NCBI RefSeq assembly: GCF_002355155.1
Contig: NZ_AP017369.1
Span: 3,162,001 to 3,226,000, forward strand
Reading direction: 5' to 3'
Origin: Corynebacterium suranareeae
GTDB lineage: Bacteria > Actinomycetota > Actinomycetes > Mycobacteriales > Mycobacteriaceae
Length of the DNA: 64,000 nt
Below, one piece after another: positions 56,208-64,000 of the stretch; within the stretch, counting starts at the first letter, position 1; each line of letters opens with the position of its first letter. A program made the position numbers and the translations under genes. The notes below the pieces were generated by a model. That model worked only from the letters and a program-made list of their open reading frames with translations, did not search any database and had not been told where the DNA came from.

Positions 56208-56921
56208 CTAATCCTCCACATCAATTAAAAACGCTGCCGTTCCATGCGGGTCTGCAACAAATTCCCGAGCCGCACGCACAGCTTCTGCCTCATCAAAATC
56301 CACCCGAGCAATACCAAAAGATGTAATTTCTACAATGTCTGCACCAGGTATTGCCAACAAGACCGGCGAGTGCGTAGCCATAATTATCTGCGCGCCTTTT
56401 TCAGCCAAATTGGCTAGCTTTCCTAACAGTTCCAATTGCCGAAGCATGGAAAGCCCCGCTTCAGGCTCATCCAAAATGAATAAACCTTGATTATGAAACC
56501 GCCGCTCAATCACTGCAAAAACAGATTCACCGTGGCTCATCTTGTGAAGATCACCCATCTCGGGATCATTAATTTCTTCATAATAGGACGCAACGTTGTA
56601 CATCGTTTCACCCCGAAAAAAGAACGCATCTCGAGGATTTTTTCTCCGCACCAATGCCAAAGATTGATGTAACGAGGACACAATGTCGCCTCCCCGATCA
56701 AAGAAAGCATTACGAGAACCACCAGCCGCATTAAGACGCATCCCCACCGCCAGCGCTTCAACCAACGTGGATTTCCCCACCCCGTTTTCCCCAGTTATTA
56801 ACGTGACCGGAACCCGAAATTCCAAAGGCTGTTGAGCCAAATATTCCACGATGGCCAAGCCTGACAGGTACCCCGGCAAGACTTCCGGAGGGTCAATCAG
56901 CGATGCCTTAGTCAAGAACAT
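56208..56921 (-). CDS. AAA-family ATPase, second of a tandem pair
   Basis: A paralogue of the gene at 55482, about 237 residues. LITGENGVGKSTLVEALAVG (about 40) is Walker A, LHKMSHGESVFAVIE (about 125) the signature position and GLFILDEPEAGLSMLRQLEL (about 145) Walker B, with IIMATHSPVLLAIPGADIVE after it. The two genes arose by duplication. The start is uncertain: ATG at 56921 or, four codons earlier, at 56933. It is divergent from an MFS gene with only about 38 bp between them. Confidence 0.82.
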   Translation of the reverse strand: MFLTKASLIDPPEVLPGYLSGLAIVEYLAQQPLEFRVPVTLITGENGVGKSTLVEALAVGMRLNAAGGSRNAFFDRGGDIVSSLHQSLALVRRKNPRDAFFFRGETMYNVASYYEEINDPEMGDLHKMSHGESVFAVIERRFHNQGLFILDEPEAGLSMLRQLELLGKLANLAEKGAQIIMATHSPVLLAIPGADIVEITSFGIARVDFDEAEAVRAAREFVADPHGTAAFLIDVED

Positions 56922-56959
56922 AGTGCCCACCATAGACAAAATCACCTAACCTAAAGTCC

Positions 56960-58192
56960 ATGCACGCCTCGTCGCCGAGTCCCCAGCAGGATCCCGAGCA
57001 GGATCCCCAACCTCACCCCCAGCGCACCCGTGTTCTCAGTGGCCTAATTTTCGCTCAAATCATGGTCGGTGCATCCAATGGCGTGACGCTGTCGATGGGA
57101 AGTTTGCTGGCAGCTCACCTAGCGGGTGCTTCGTGGGGCGGGTCCGCTGCCACATTGACCACGATCGGCGCAGCTATCTTCTCAATTCCCCTTGCCCGCA
57201 TGGTCTCCAGATACGATCGCCGAACGTCACTCAGCACAGGCATGTTACTCGGTTGCGTGGGCGCATTTTTAGCCATCATCGGCGCACAATTCGGCCTGTT
57301 TCCAGTGGTACTTTTGGCATTTTTGTTCCTCGGATCCATGTCTGCGGTCAACCTTCAAGCACGTTTCGCCGCAACCGACGTGGCTAGCGAAGAAACCCGC
57401 GGCCGCGACCTCTCGATCGTTGTGTGGTCCACCACCATCGGTGCAATCGCCGGACCAAATTTATTTGAACCCAGCGCCCGATTCAGCGAAACCCTGGGCC
57501 TCGAACAACATGCCGGCGCATACCTGCTGTGTCTATTTGGCCAGCTCATCGCCATCACAGTCTGGCGATTCACCCTCCCCAAAGGCCTCAAACCCGAAGC
57601 CACCCCAAATGCACCAACAGAAAAGAAGCGCCTCACCCCGAAAGCCCTCCAAGCCATCACATCGGTTGCAACCGCGCACTTTTCCATGGTCGGGCTCATG
57701 TCCATGGCCGCCATCCACATGCAAGGCCACGGCGCCAGCCTCACCATCATCGGCTTCACCATCAGCTTGCACGTCGCAGGAATGTACGCCCTCTCACCCG
57801 TTTTCGGCCTGCTCACTGACAAACTCGGCCGCAATTTCACCATCTTTTCCGGCTTCACCATGCTCGCCGCCTCCGCCGCATTGCTTCTTATCTGGCCCGA
57901 ACCGCAGTGGGCCATGATCACATCCATGATCCTGCTTGGACTGGGCTGGAACTCCGCCCTCGTCGGTTCTTCGACATTGCTTGTCGACGCCACCCCCATC
58001 CACCACCGCACCTACGCCCAGGGGCGCAGCGACCTAACGATGAACCTTGCTGGAGCTTCAGGCGGGTTGATCGCCGGACCTTTGATTGCCATGGGCGGAA
58101 TGCCCCTGTTGGCAGGTGTCGTAGTTGCAGTTGTGGTACTTCAAACAGTGCTTAGTTTGCGATCTGTGCAACCCGCAAACAACATCAATTAA
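56960..58192 (+). CDS. Major facilitator superfamily transporter
   Basis: A 410-residue permease with about twelve membrane segments. After a Gln/Pro-rich N-terminus (about 1-24), MVSRYDRRTSLSTG (about 83) is the MFS loop 2-3 motif, and FGLLTDKLGRNFTIFSGF its counterpart in the second half. It is likely an exporter of small molecules or drugs; the substrate is unknown. A 13-mer copy (57979-57991) lies inside the gene. It ends 15 bp before the serine hydrolase gene and may be co-transcribed with it. Confidence 0.88.
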   Translation: MHASSPSPQQDPEQDPQPHPQRTRVLSGLIFAQIMVGASNGVTLSMGSLLAAHLAGASWGGSAATLTTIGAAIFSIPLARMVSRYDRRTSLSTGMLLGCVGAFLAIIGAQFGLFPVVLLAFLFLGSMSAVNLQARFAATDVASEETRGRDLSIVVWSTTIGAIAGPNLFEPSARFSETLGLEQHAGAYLLCLFGQLIAITVWRFTLPKGLKPEATPNAPTEKKRLTPKALQAITSVATAHFSMVGLMSMAAIHMQGHGASLTIIGFTISLHVAGMYALSPVFGLLTDKLGRNFTIFSGFTMLAASAALLLIWPEPQWAMITSMILLGLGWNSALVGSSTLLVDATPIHHRTYAQGRSDLTMNLAGASGGLIAGPLIAMGGMPLLAGVVVAVVVLQTVLSLRSVQPANNIN

Positions 58193-58207
58193 GTACGCTG
58201 GCCAGGC

Positions 58208-59215
58208 ATGAGACGTCACCCTCTGACAATCACTACACCAACAGCAGGAGATAGTGAACTTGCACAGTTATTGCTGGAAAATCTTCCACTCAACCGCAAA
58301 GTGTATGCCGCCTGTCTTGCAGTAAGTGGTCCGGGTGGTACCCGTATCGCTACCGTTGGGTGCAACCTTCACGACACGTTTCATATCGGTTCAGTAAGCA
58401 AAGCTCTCAATGGCTTGATCTATACCGACTTGGTCCAGGAGGGACTGATCTCACCGGACGATCGACTTGAAGATTTCCTCCCGTTGAGTGGCACAGCTGC
58501 AGGTTCGGTAACACTGGAATCATGCCTGACACATACCTCAGGGCTGCCTCCAACAGGTGGAGGATTCCGCTCTACATTACGAGCACTTTCCTCCGTGTTC
58601 ACCGGCGGAGATCCACAGCCCGAGGATATCGATGATCTAATAGGTCAACTACGCCGTTCAGAACTAGAAAATACAGGTCACTTTAGTTATTCCAACCTCG
58701 CTGCCTCCGCATTAGGCCACGTGTTGGCTATAGCTGACGGCACTAACTATCCCGACTTGGTCCACAATCGACTAGCTCAACCGTTGAGTTGTTCACGACT
58801 ACGGGCGCAAAAGCCGAAGGAACAAAATCTCCCACATGACCTCGACGCACTCACGGTCTGGAACACCCGACAAAAACCTTGGACTGGGCAAGGTTACGCA
58901 CCCGCTGGCGTTATCAGGGGAAGCGCACAAGACTTCGCGACGATCCTCACAACACTTCTTAATGAGAACAATATCTACGACGACGCGTTTCGGATTCGCT
59001 ACACCGATGAAACCAATTCCGTCGCCGCTGGCTGGATCATTGACCACGACAATGGTCGACCCATAGCTTGGCACAATGGTTTCGCATCCGGATTCGGTGC
59101 ACACATGGTATTGGATCGGCAACGTCGCCACGGAGCGTTCATCTCTGTAATGACCCCGTGGCCTGACCCCGACATCGAAACAATCGCAATGAAGATATTG
59201 GATGTTGCACCATAA
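58208..59215 (+). CDS. Beta-lactamase-fold serine hydrolase
   Basis: A 335-residue cytoplasmic-looking protein of the serine beta-lactamase/class C esterase group. FHIGSVSKALNGL (about 58-70) is the S-x-x-K motif, FSYSNLA (about 158) the Y-x-N motif, and IAWHNGFASGFG (about 279) the third, H-x-G box. No signal peptide is visible, so it is more likely an esterase or peptidase than a secreted beta-lactamase. It is 15 nt after the MFS gene and convergent with the M20 peptidase. Confidence 0.85.
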   Translation: MRRHPLTITTPTAGDSELAQLLLENLPLNRKVYAACLAVSGPGGTRIATVGCNLHDTFHIGSVSKALNGLIYTDLVQEGLISPDDRLEDFLPLSGTAAGSVTLESCLTHTSGLPPTGGGFRSTLRALSSVFTGGDPQPEDIDDLIGQLRRSELENTGHFSYSNLAASALGHVLAIADGTNYPDLVHNRLAQPLSCSRLRAQKPKEQNLPHDLDALTVWNTRQKPWTGQGYAPAGVIRGSAQDFATILTTLLNENNIYDDAFRIRYTDETNSVAAGWIIDHDNGRPIAWHNGFASGFGAHMVLDRQRRHGAFISVMTPWPDPDIETIAMKILDVAP

Positions 59216-59225
59216 GATTATTCGC

Positions 59226-60551
59226 TTAGCTTAAGAATTCACGCACTACAGCGTCGTAGCCCCGGACAGTCAGTTCAAGATCTTCCAGGTAGAGAGCTTC
59301 ATCGTGGGAGTGGAGTTGCCCCATTGCTTCCGCCAAGGTTCGTTCACGTGCATGAACTGCAAAACCATAACCAACACCGCCTAGTCGACGGCCAAAGCGC
59401 AGGTCAGAACCACCAGAGGAAATAATTGGGACCACAGGTGCATCGGGGAAGAAATCACCGAGAACTTTTTCCAAGGTCTTATACAACGTGGAGTCAGTTG
59501 GGCTCACCGTTGCTTCCTCAGAGATGAGGTGTTCAATTTCTACTTCATCGGCGAGATCGCCCAAAGCAGCACGCAAAGTGTCATCTACATAGTCGTTGGT
59601 TTGGCCTGGAAGAGTGCGGATATCTAATTCCAGGTATGCGTGCGATGGCAATACATTGATGGCTTGACCTGCACGAACCACCGTTTGGGCGATCGTGAGG
59701 TGCGATACCGCGTGGGCGAACCTAGCTAAGTCGCCGAACTCGGCGTAGGCCTCGGGGGAGGTGCCGTCGAAAAGCGCTTTCTCGGTTTCTGGGTCGAAGC
59801 GGTGAGCTTGGACGAAGCCTTGCCAGATATCGTCTTTGGCCACCTTTAAATCAGCAGCCGCAATGCGGCGGGCGACTTCACCGATTTTGACAATGGCGCT
59901 ATCGCGGTCAAAGGGAATGGAACCATGGCCAGCATCGCCATTGACGTGGATACGGCGCTGAGCTGCACCTTTTTCACCAACATTGATCACTACGGCGTCG
60001 CTGCCATCACGGACTGGAAGGTGCGATCCGCCGGATTCGGAGAGGCAGTTTTTCCAGCTGAAGAGGTTTTGGTGTTCTTCGGAAAGCCACTTCGCACCAA
60101 GCCCGCCGCGCGCCTCCTCATCGGCCACGCCAACAAATGTCAGCGTGCCACGCAGGCCACCTTCGCGGGCTACTTGGCGGGTGACGGCCGCTTGGGTTGC
60201 GGTAATAAAGAGCATATCGACGGACCCTCTACCCCAAATCTGTCCATCTGAAATCTCCGCACCAAATGGATCTTTAGTCCATTTAGGCAGATCAACAGGC
60301 ACAACATCGGTATGTCCAAGCAGTGTTAAAGGTTCTGCATCTGGATCACTTCCTGGAACTGTCACGATAATTGAGGTCCGGCCTGGACGCGGTTCCAGCT
60401 TGGTGATTTTAACGTTGGGGGTTCCTTCAAAGAAACGTTCCAGGCTTTCCGCGTTTCTAATTTCCTGACCTGAATCTGGGGTCAGATCATTCACGCAGGC
60501 GTTGCGGATAAGTTCCTGAAGGAGGGTGAGGGTTTCGTCGTAAAGCGTCAT
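59226..60551 (-). CDS. M20-family metallopeptidase
   Basis: A 441-residue dizinc hydrolase of the M20 (ArgE/DapE/CPG2) family. LTLLGHTDVVPVD (about 72) gives the first His-Asp, WGRGSVDMLF the bridging Asp, and GVADEEARGG (about 135) the catalytic Glu. A dimerisation insert (about 190-310) is present. It cleaves an N-acyl amino acid or dipeptide; DapE-like activity is not certain. I chose the ATG at 60551 with AGAAAGAAAAA upstream, rather than the earlier GTG. Its promoter faces the McbR box at 60663. Confidence 0.88.
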   Translation of the reverse strand: MTLYDETLTLLQELIRNACVNDLTPDSGQEIRNAESLERFFEGTPNVKITKLEPRPGRTSIIVTVPGSDPDAEPLTLLGHTDVVPVDLPKWTKDPFGAEISDGQIWGRGSVDMLFITATQAAVTRQVAREGGLRGTLTFVGVADEEARGGLGAKWLSEEHQNLFSWKNCLSESGGSHLPVRDGSDAVVINVGEKGAAQRRIHVNGDAGHGSIPFDRDSAIVKIGEVARRIAAADLKVAKDDIWQGFVQAHRFDPETEKALFDGTSPEAYAEFGDLARFAHAVSHLTIAQTVVRAGQAINVLPSHAYLELDIRTLPGQTNDYVDDTLRAALGDLADEVEIEHLISEEATVSPTDSTLYKTLEKVLGDFFPDAPVVPIISSGGSDLRFGRRLGGVGYGFAVHARERTLAEAMGQLHSHDEALYLEDLELTVRGYDAVVREFLS

Positions 60552-60662
60552 CTTTTTTCTTTCTAGTTTCGCGTTCATCGCCACTGTATCGAAGTTCCGG
60601 CTAACCGACGCCGGGTTCTGTCCGTTTTCCCTGGAGTTTTAGACCGTATCGTTCAATGCGTA

Positions 60663-60678
60663 TAGACTATGCAGTCTA
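60663..60678. promoter_or_regulatory. McbR operator near the M20 peptidase and membrane-protein genes
   Basis: TAGAC-N6-GTCTA matches the McbR box perfectly. It lies 41 bp before the 60719 start and 112 bp before the divergent peptidase, so one or both may belong to the sulfur regulon. Confidence 0.8.
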
Positions 60679-60718
60679 GTAATGTTTCTTCGAACACGCT
60701 AACCATGCACCAGCCCAC

Positions 60719-62680
60719 ATGACCTTCCAGCGTTCCCGATTCGAAGGCACCGCCCACCCAACACAACGTCACAGTATGAAACAAACCAGCTCACGATATG
60801 GAATTTCACCAAATGCGAACTACCCTAAATACCAAAGACAGACAGTGACAGCCCCTTCGAGAATGCAGCAAGAGACGACACCTCCCATGGACGGCACTTC
60901 GCCACAAAACAAAAATTCCACCACTCCCCCAGCGCCAGGAAACGCCATTCCTGCACCTGGAGGCGCTATTCCTGCACCCAAACCAACTGAGCAGGAGGCT
61001 GTGATTCCTCCAGTGACGGCAAATCCCCCAGCGCCGGGTAACGCCATTCCTGCACCCGGTGGGTCGGTCCCTGCGCCGGGTAGTTCTGTTCCCGCGCCGG
61101 GAGGTTCCGTTCCTGTGCCGGGAGCTTCAACACCGTCGATTCCTACAGCTCCGGGTGGTGCCGTTCCGGTTCCTGGTGGAGTAGTTCCTGCAGCTTCTGC
61201 CGTTTCAGCACCAGGTGCGCCTGGTTCAGCTGTTCCTACTCCTGGTGCTCCCGGTAGTGCAATTCCTACGCCAGGCAGCGCAGTCCCAGCTCCTGGCACT
61301 AGTGCTCCAGGTGCAAGTGTCCCTAGTGTCAGCGCACCAGGTGCGAGCATTCCAAGTATTCCTGTTCCCGGTTCAGCAACCCCACCCGCTCCAGGCATTT
61401 CTGCACCGGGAAGTACTCTTCCAACTCCCGGATCAACGCCACCTGCACCCGGAATTCCAGCACCTGGTATTCCTGCTCCAGGGATCCCCACTCCAGGTTC
61501 TGCACTTCCTGTGCCGGGAGCACCGGGAGCACCCGGAGCGCCATCAGCCCCAGGCGCGCCTGGCATCCCAGCACCAGGACTACCGACACCAGGAGTTCCA
61601 TCAGCCCCAGGCGCGCCTGGCATCCCAGCACCAGGACTACCGACACCAGGAGTTCCATCAGCCCCAGGTGCACCAACCCAAACCGCTGCGCCCGCAAAGC
61701 CGGTTTTCCAAGATGCAGAAAAACGTCCTCGCACTGATGAGGCTGGAAATGCGAAGAAGGAACTACCGCTGCGAGTGAGGTTGGCCCAGCCGATTACTCG
61801 CAAGCAGTGGGCAATGACCCTTGGTGTGGTGGCATTAGGTGTGATTGTTGTTGCGGCGATCGCAGTGGCATTAACCAAGTGGGCGTTTACTACTGAATGG
61901 CTGCAAGAGTTTGTTCAGAAGTATCCAGGCAAGTATGACCTCCCCGAGGGGGCACCGGTTGGTATTCCCGCATGGTTGAGTTGGCAGCATTTCTTCAACA
62001 TGTTCTTTATGGTGTTGATCATTAAGACGGGCATCGAGATCAACAGAACCCGCAGGCCAAAGGGTTATTGGACACCTAAGAAGGGTGGCAAGAAGATCTC
62101 GTTGACGTTGTGGATTCACCTTGTTTTGGATTTGTTGTGGATCATCAACGGTGCGATCTTCATTATTTTGCTGTTTGCTACGGGGCAGTGGATGCGCATT
62201 GTTCCAACCAGTTGGGATGTTTTCCCGAACGCCCTTAGCGCTGGGTTGCAGTATGTTTCTTTGGATTGGCCCACTGAGAACGGTTGGGCAAATTACAACA
62301 GCTTGCAGGAGCTGACGTATTTCTTCACTGTGTTTATTGCAGCACCGTTGTCGATTGTGTCTGGTTTCCGGATGTCCAGCTACTGGCCCAAGAACAACGC
62401 AGCGATGAACAAGTTGATCCCCATTGGTTTTGCGCGCGCGTTGCATATGCCAGTGATGGTGTACTACATCGTGTTTATCTGCATTCACGTGTTCTTGGTT
62501 TTCGCGACTGGCGCTCTACGCAATTTCAACCACATGTATGCAGGTCAGGATACTGTCAACTGGGTTGGCTTTGGTTGGTTTGCGGCTTCACTGTTGGTCA
62601 TCATCGCCGGACTCGTGGCGTTGCGCCCAACGATCATTGCTCCGGTGGCAAAGATTTTCGGCCAGGTCACGGCCCGTTAA
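60719..62680 (+). CDS. Pro/Ala/Gly-rich protein with cytochrome b561-like domain
   Basis: A 653-residue fusion. Residues about 60-330 are low-complexity, dominated by APG, PTPG and SAPGAPG motifs with two exact 19-residue copies of PSAPGAPGIPAPGLPTPGV. The C-terminal part (about 355-640) has about five or six hydrophobic segments with spaced His (WQHFFNMFF, LTLWIHLVLD, RALHMPVMVY, CIHVFLVF) as in cytochrome b561/b6-type proteins, so it may hold two haems and pass electrons across the membrane. It is likely a membrane electron carrier with a surface-exposed disordered region. The start is uncertain: the ATG at 60719, 60776 or 60863; no strong ribosome site is seen. McbR box upstream. Confidence 0.8.
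   Translation: MTFQRSRFEGTAHPTQRHSMKQTSSRYGISPNANYPKYQRQTVTAPSRMQQETTPPMDGTSPQNKNSTTPPAPGNAIPAPGGAIPAPKPTEQEAVIPPVTANPPAPGNAIPAPGGSVPAPGSSVPAPGGSVPVPGASTPSIPTAPGGAVPVPGGVVPAASAVSAPGAPGSAVPTPGAPGSAIPTPGSAVPAPGTSAPGASVPSVSAPGASIPSIPVPGSATPPAPGISAPGSTLPTPGSTPPAPGIPAPGIPAPGIPTPGSALPVPGAPGAPGAPSAPGAPGIPAPGLPTPGVPSAPGAPGIPAPGLPTPGVPSAPGAPTQTAAPAKPVFQDAEKRPRTDEAGNAKKELPLRVRLAQPITRKQWAMTLGVVALGVIVVAAIAVALTKWAFTTEWLQEFVQKYPGKYDLPEGAPVGIPAWLSWQHFFNMFFMVLIIKTGIEINRTRRPKGYWTPKKGGKKISLTLWIHLVLDLLWIINGAIFIILLFATGQWMRIVPTSWDVFPNALSAGLQYVSLDWPTENGWANYNSLQELTYFFTVFIAAPLSIVSGFRMSSYWPKNNAAMNKLIPIGFARALHMPVMVYYIVFICIHVFLVFATGALRNFNHMYAGQDTVNWVGFGWFAASLLVIIAGLVALRPTIIAPVAKIFGQVTAR
61541..61674 (+). repeat. 57-bp tandem repeat in the Pro/Gly-rich coding region
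   Basis: A 57-bp unit (19 codons) at 61541-61597 is repeated exactly at 61598-61654 and begins again at 61655-61674 before diverging. It is in frame, so copy number can change without frameshift. Confidence 0.85.
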
Positions 62681-62692
62681 ACGAGATCCCCT

Positions 62693-62727
62693 AAGGCTCT
62701 TCAGATGTAATTCTGAAGGGCCTTTTT
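62693..62727 (+). terminator. Terminator after the cytochrome b561-like gene
   Basis: AAGGCTCTTCAG pairs with CTGAAGGGCCTT (one mismatch) across a short loop, followed by TTTTTAG. Confidence 0.85.
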
Positions 62728-63060
62728 AGCCAGGATTGAATGCACGAACTCCACACTTCGAGCTAGAGAACTCGCCGCCATCACATGCACCAAGCAAGTG
62801 AAAGAATATGCAAAAATTCGTTCGATTCCTGCGGTATGACCACATGTTTGTGGTGGATTTTTGCGTCAAAGTGAGGGAATGGTGCAAAAATTCGTTCGAT
62901 TTAGGGCTTCACTCATGCTAGGTGGTCTGATCCTTGATCAGCTAACTTCCAGGTTTCACATCTGTCCCACTAGCCTCAAAATGAACACCCTCTAGAAGCG
63001 CTTTTAAGAGCCTAAACAGCCCTCGCCCACACTCTGGTCCATCTGGGAAATCTCGACGCC
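62728..63060. other. Gene-free region with 19-bp direct repeats
   Basis: 333 bp with no gene. TGCAAAAATTCGTTCGATT occurs at 62809-62827 and 62883-62901, and related flanks (AAGTGA..GAA) precede both copies, so the repeat is about 33 bp with drift. A GAAGCGCTTTTAAGAG block (62995-63011) and a partial 13-mer (63049) lie nearer the ABC gene. No T-run or promoter is obvious. Confidence 0.55.
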
Positions 63061-64000
63061 TTAAATCCCCAATTCTCGAACCTTTGAATATTCAGCTACT
63101 TCTGTCACGAAGGTTTCGTCATGGCAGGTCAGGATCAGCGCTCCCCCATTACCTAAGAAATCAGCAAAGCGCTGGTGGATGGCGTTTCGGCCACCGATAT
63201 CAAGGCCAACGTCGGGTTCATCGGCAAGCAACACCTCCGGGTTACTCCCCAGAGCTGCATCGCATTGGGCAAGGCGGAGTTCACGTTGCGATAAATCCAG
63301 CGGGTGTTCTTCACTTTCACTTCCCGGTACCCACTGCGCCACGGTTGCATCAATCACCTGGTCGGCCGCATTTTGCAACATCAATTCGGTGCCGGGTTCA
63401 TTGGCTAGGCTTCGCAGAAGTGTGGATTTTCCAGAGCCGTTGGGGCCTTTCAGCCACAGCACTTGACCTGTACAGACAGTGATATCCAAGGGACCGATTT
63501 GAAATTGTGGTTGGGGTTCGTTGAATTGCCACCAGCGTCGGCGCTGTTGTCCGCGGGTTCCTGTGATTGCTGAAAACGTTCGCGAAGTGCCGGAAAATTC
63601 CACGCGCCCCGGCAAGGATAGCTCCTCCAAATCCCCTAAATACACAGTCGGCGCATCCAGCCATGGTTTGTGCGCAGCAACAATGACATCGCCCTCATAT
63701 GATTCCAACATTGTGATGAGTTGGGCTCGCGAGGAGGTATCAAGACCGGAGAAGGGGTCGTCGAGAAGCATCGTTGGAGCCTCTAAAATGGCGACGGTGC
63801 CGATCGCCAGCCGCCGTGTTTGCCCGCCGGATAGTTGCGTGGGCGCGCGGTCGAGCAGGCGTTCCAGGCCGAGCCCGATTTTTCGGACCCGTTCCCACAT
63901 CTGCGCAGGTGCGATGCCGCGTTGTTCCAGCCCGAAAGCCAGTTCTTCGGCGACGGTCGCGCGAAGGTAGGTGATGTGCGCGCGTGGATCGGCAGTCAGC
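63061..64000 (-). CDS. Twin-domain ABC transporter ATPase (cut by window end)
   Basis: The frame runs open to the end of the window, so the N-terminus is missing. The first nucleotide-binding domain is seen from its C-terminal half: TQLSGGQTRRLAIG (signature) and MLLDDPFSGLD (Walker B). The second domain has WLKGPNGSGKSTLLRSLAN (Walker A), a degenerate signature DLSQRELRLAQ, and VLLADEPDVGLD (Walker B). Such twin ATPases drive ECF-type vitamin or metal transporters. The partner membrane genes must lie outside. It is the last gene on its strand, with its stop at 63061. Confidence 0.88.
   Translation of the reverse strand, partial: LTADPRAHITYLRATVAEELAFGLEQRGIAPAQMWERVRKIGLGLERLLDRAPTQLSGGQTRRLAIGTVAILEAPTMLLDDPFSGLDTSSRAQLITMLESYEGDVIVAAHKPWLDAPTVYLGDLEELSLPGRVEFSGTSRTFSAITGTRGQQRRRWWQFNEPQPQFQIGPLDITVCTGQVLWLKGPNGSGKSTLLRSLANEPGTELMLQNAADQVIDATVAQWVPGSESEEHPLDLSQRELRLAQCDAALGSNPEVLLADEPDVGLDIGGRNAIHQRFADFLGNGGALILTCHDETFVTEVAEYSKVRELGI

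Noticed and set aside
60820..61878. 352-codon Gly/Pro-rich minus-strand frame
   Set aside because: It is the reverse complement of the low-complexity APG-rich region and only looks repetitive for that reason.

Overview
The window reads as a chromosomal segment of Corynebacterium glutamicum or a very close relative. I recognise the order clpB, then the hspR-dnaJ2-grpE-dnaK heat-shock cluster, an MksBEFG condensin locus, adhA, the assimilatory sulfate operon cysIXHDNYZ facing fpr2, and tctCBA. HAIR, McbR, DtxR and GlxR-like boxes sit where Corynebacterium regulation predicts them. Starts rest on Shine-Dalgarno sites or on possible leaderless promoters. I see no tRNA, rRNA, CRISPR array or recognisable insertion sequence.

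Layout. 0-5 kb: a small DUF4265-like protein, clpB under two HAIR elements, and a GltS-type symporter. 5-13.5 kb is an accessory-looking patchwork: a flavin monooxygenase plus luciferase-like oxidoreductase pair, a truncated transsulfuration-enzyme pseudogene with its XRE-cupin regulator, a rifampin ADP-ribosyltransferase, a globin-reductase fusion, an orphan ribbon-helix-helix antitoxin, a nitrilase-family amidohydrolase and a DUF1023-like hydrolase. 13.5-22 kb: ald (acetaldehyde oxidation), the DnaK chaperone machine with HspR, a PerM/AI-2E family membrane protein and an MTA/SAH-type nucleosidase.

22-37 kb is the most interesting part. An AlbA_2 (Schlafen-type) ATP-binding protein lies downstream of a perfect 45-bp palindrome. 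Next comes a complete four-gene MksBEFG (Wadjet/JetABCD) anti-plasmid condensin operon, then an iron-siderophore binding lipoprotein with an esterase under a DtxR-like box, an SDR oxidoreductase, and an aldo/keto reductase divergent from a MarR regulator with triple operators. The stretch from the Mks genes to the MarR gene lies between two inverted copies of a roughly 320-bp non-coding repeat.

37-64 kb: adhA (ethanol to acetaldehyde, partner of ald), a large secreted Ig-repeat protein, the sulfate assimilation operon and fpr2, a PhnB-like protein, the citrate transporter tctCBA, two tandem paralogous AAA ATPases, an MFS exporter, a serine hydrolase, an M20 peptidase, a Pro/Ala/Gly-rich cytochrome b561-like membrane protein behind a McbR box, and a twin-domain ABC ATPase cut by the window end. 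A 13-mer, GGCGTCGANAAGC, recurs twelve times in coding and non-coding DNA, far above chance; I cannot name its function.
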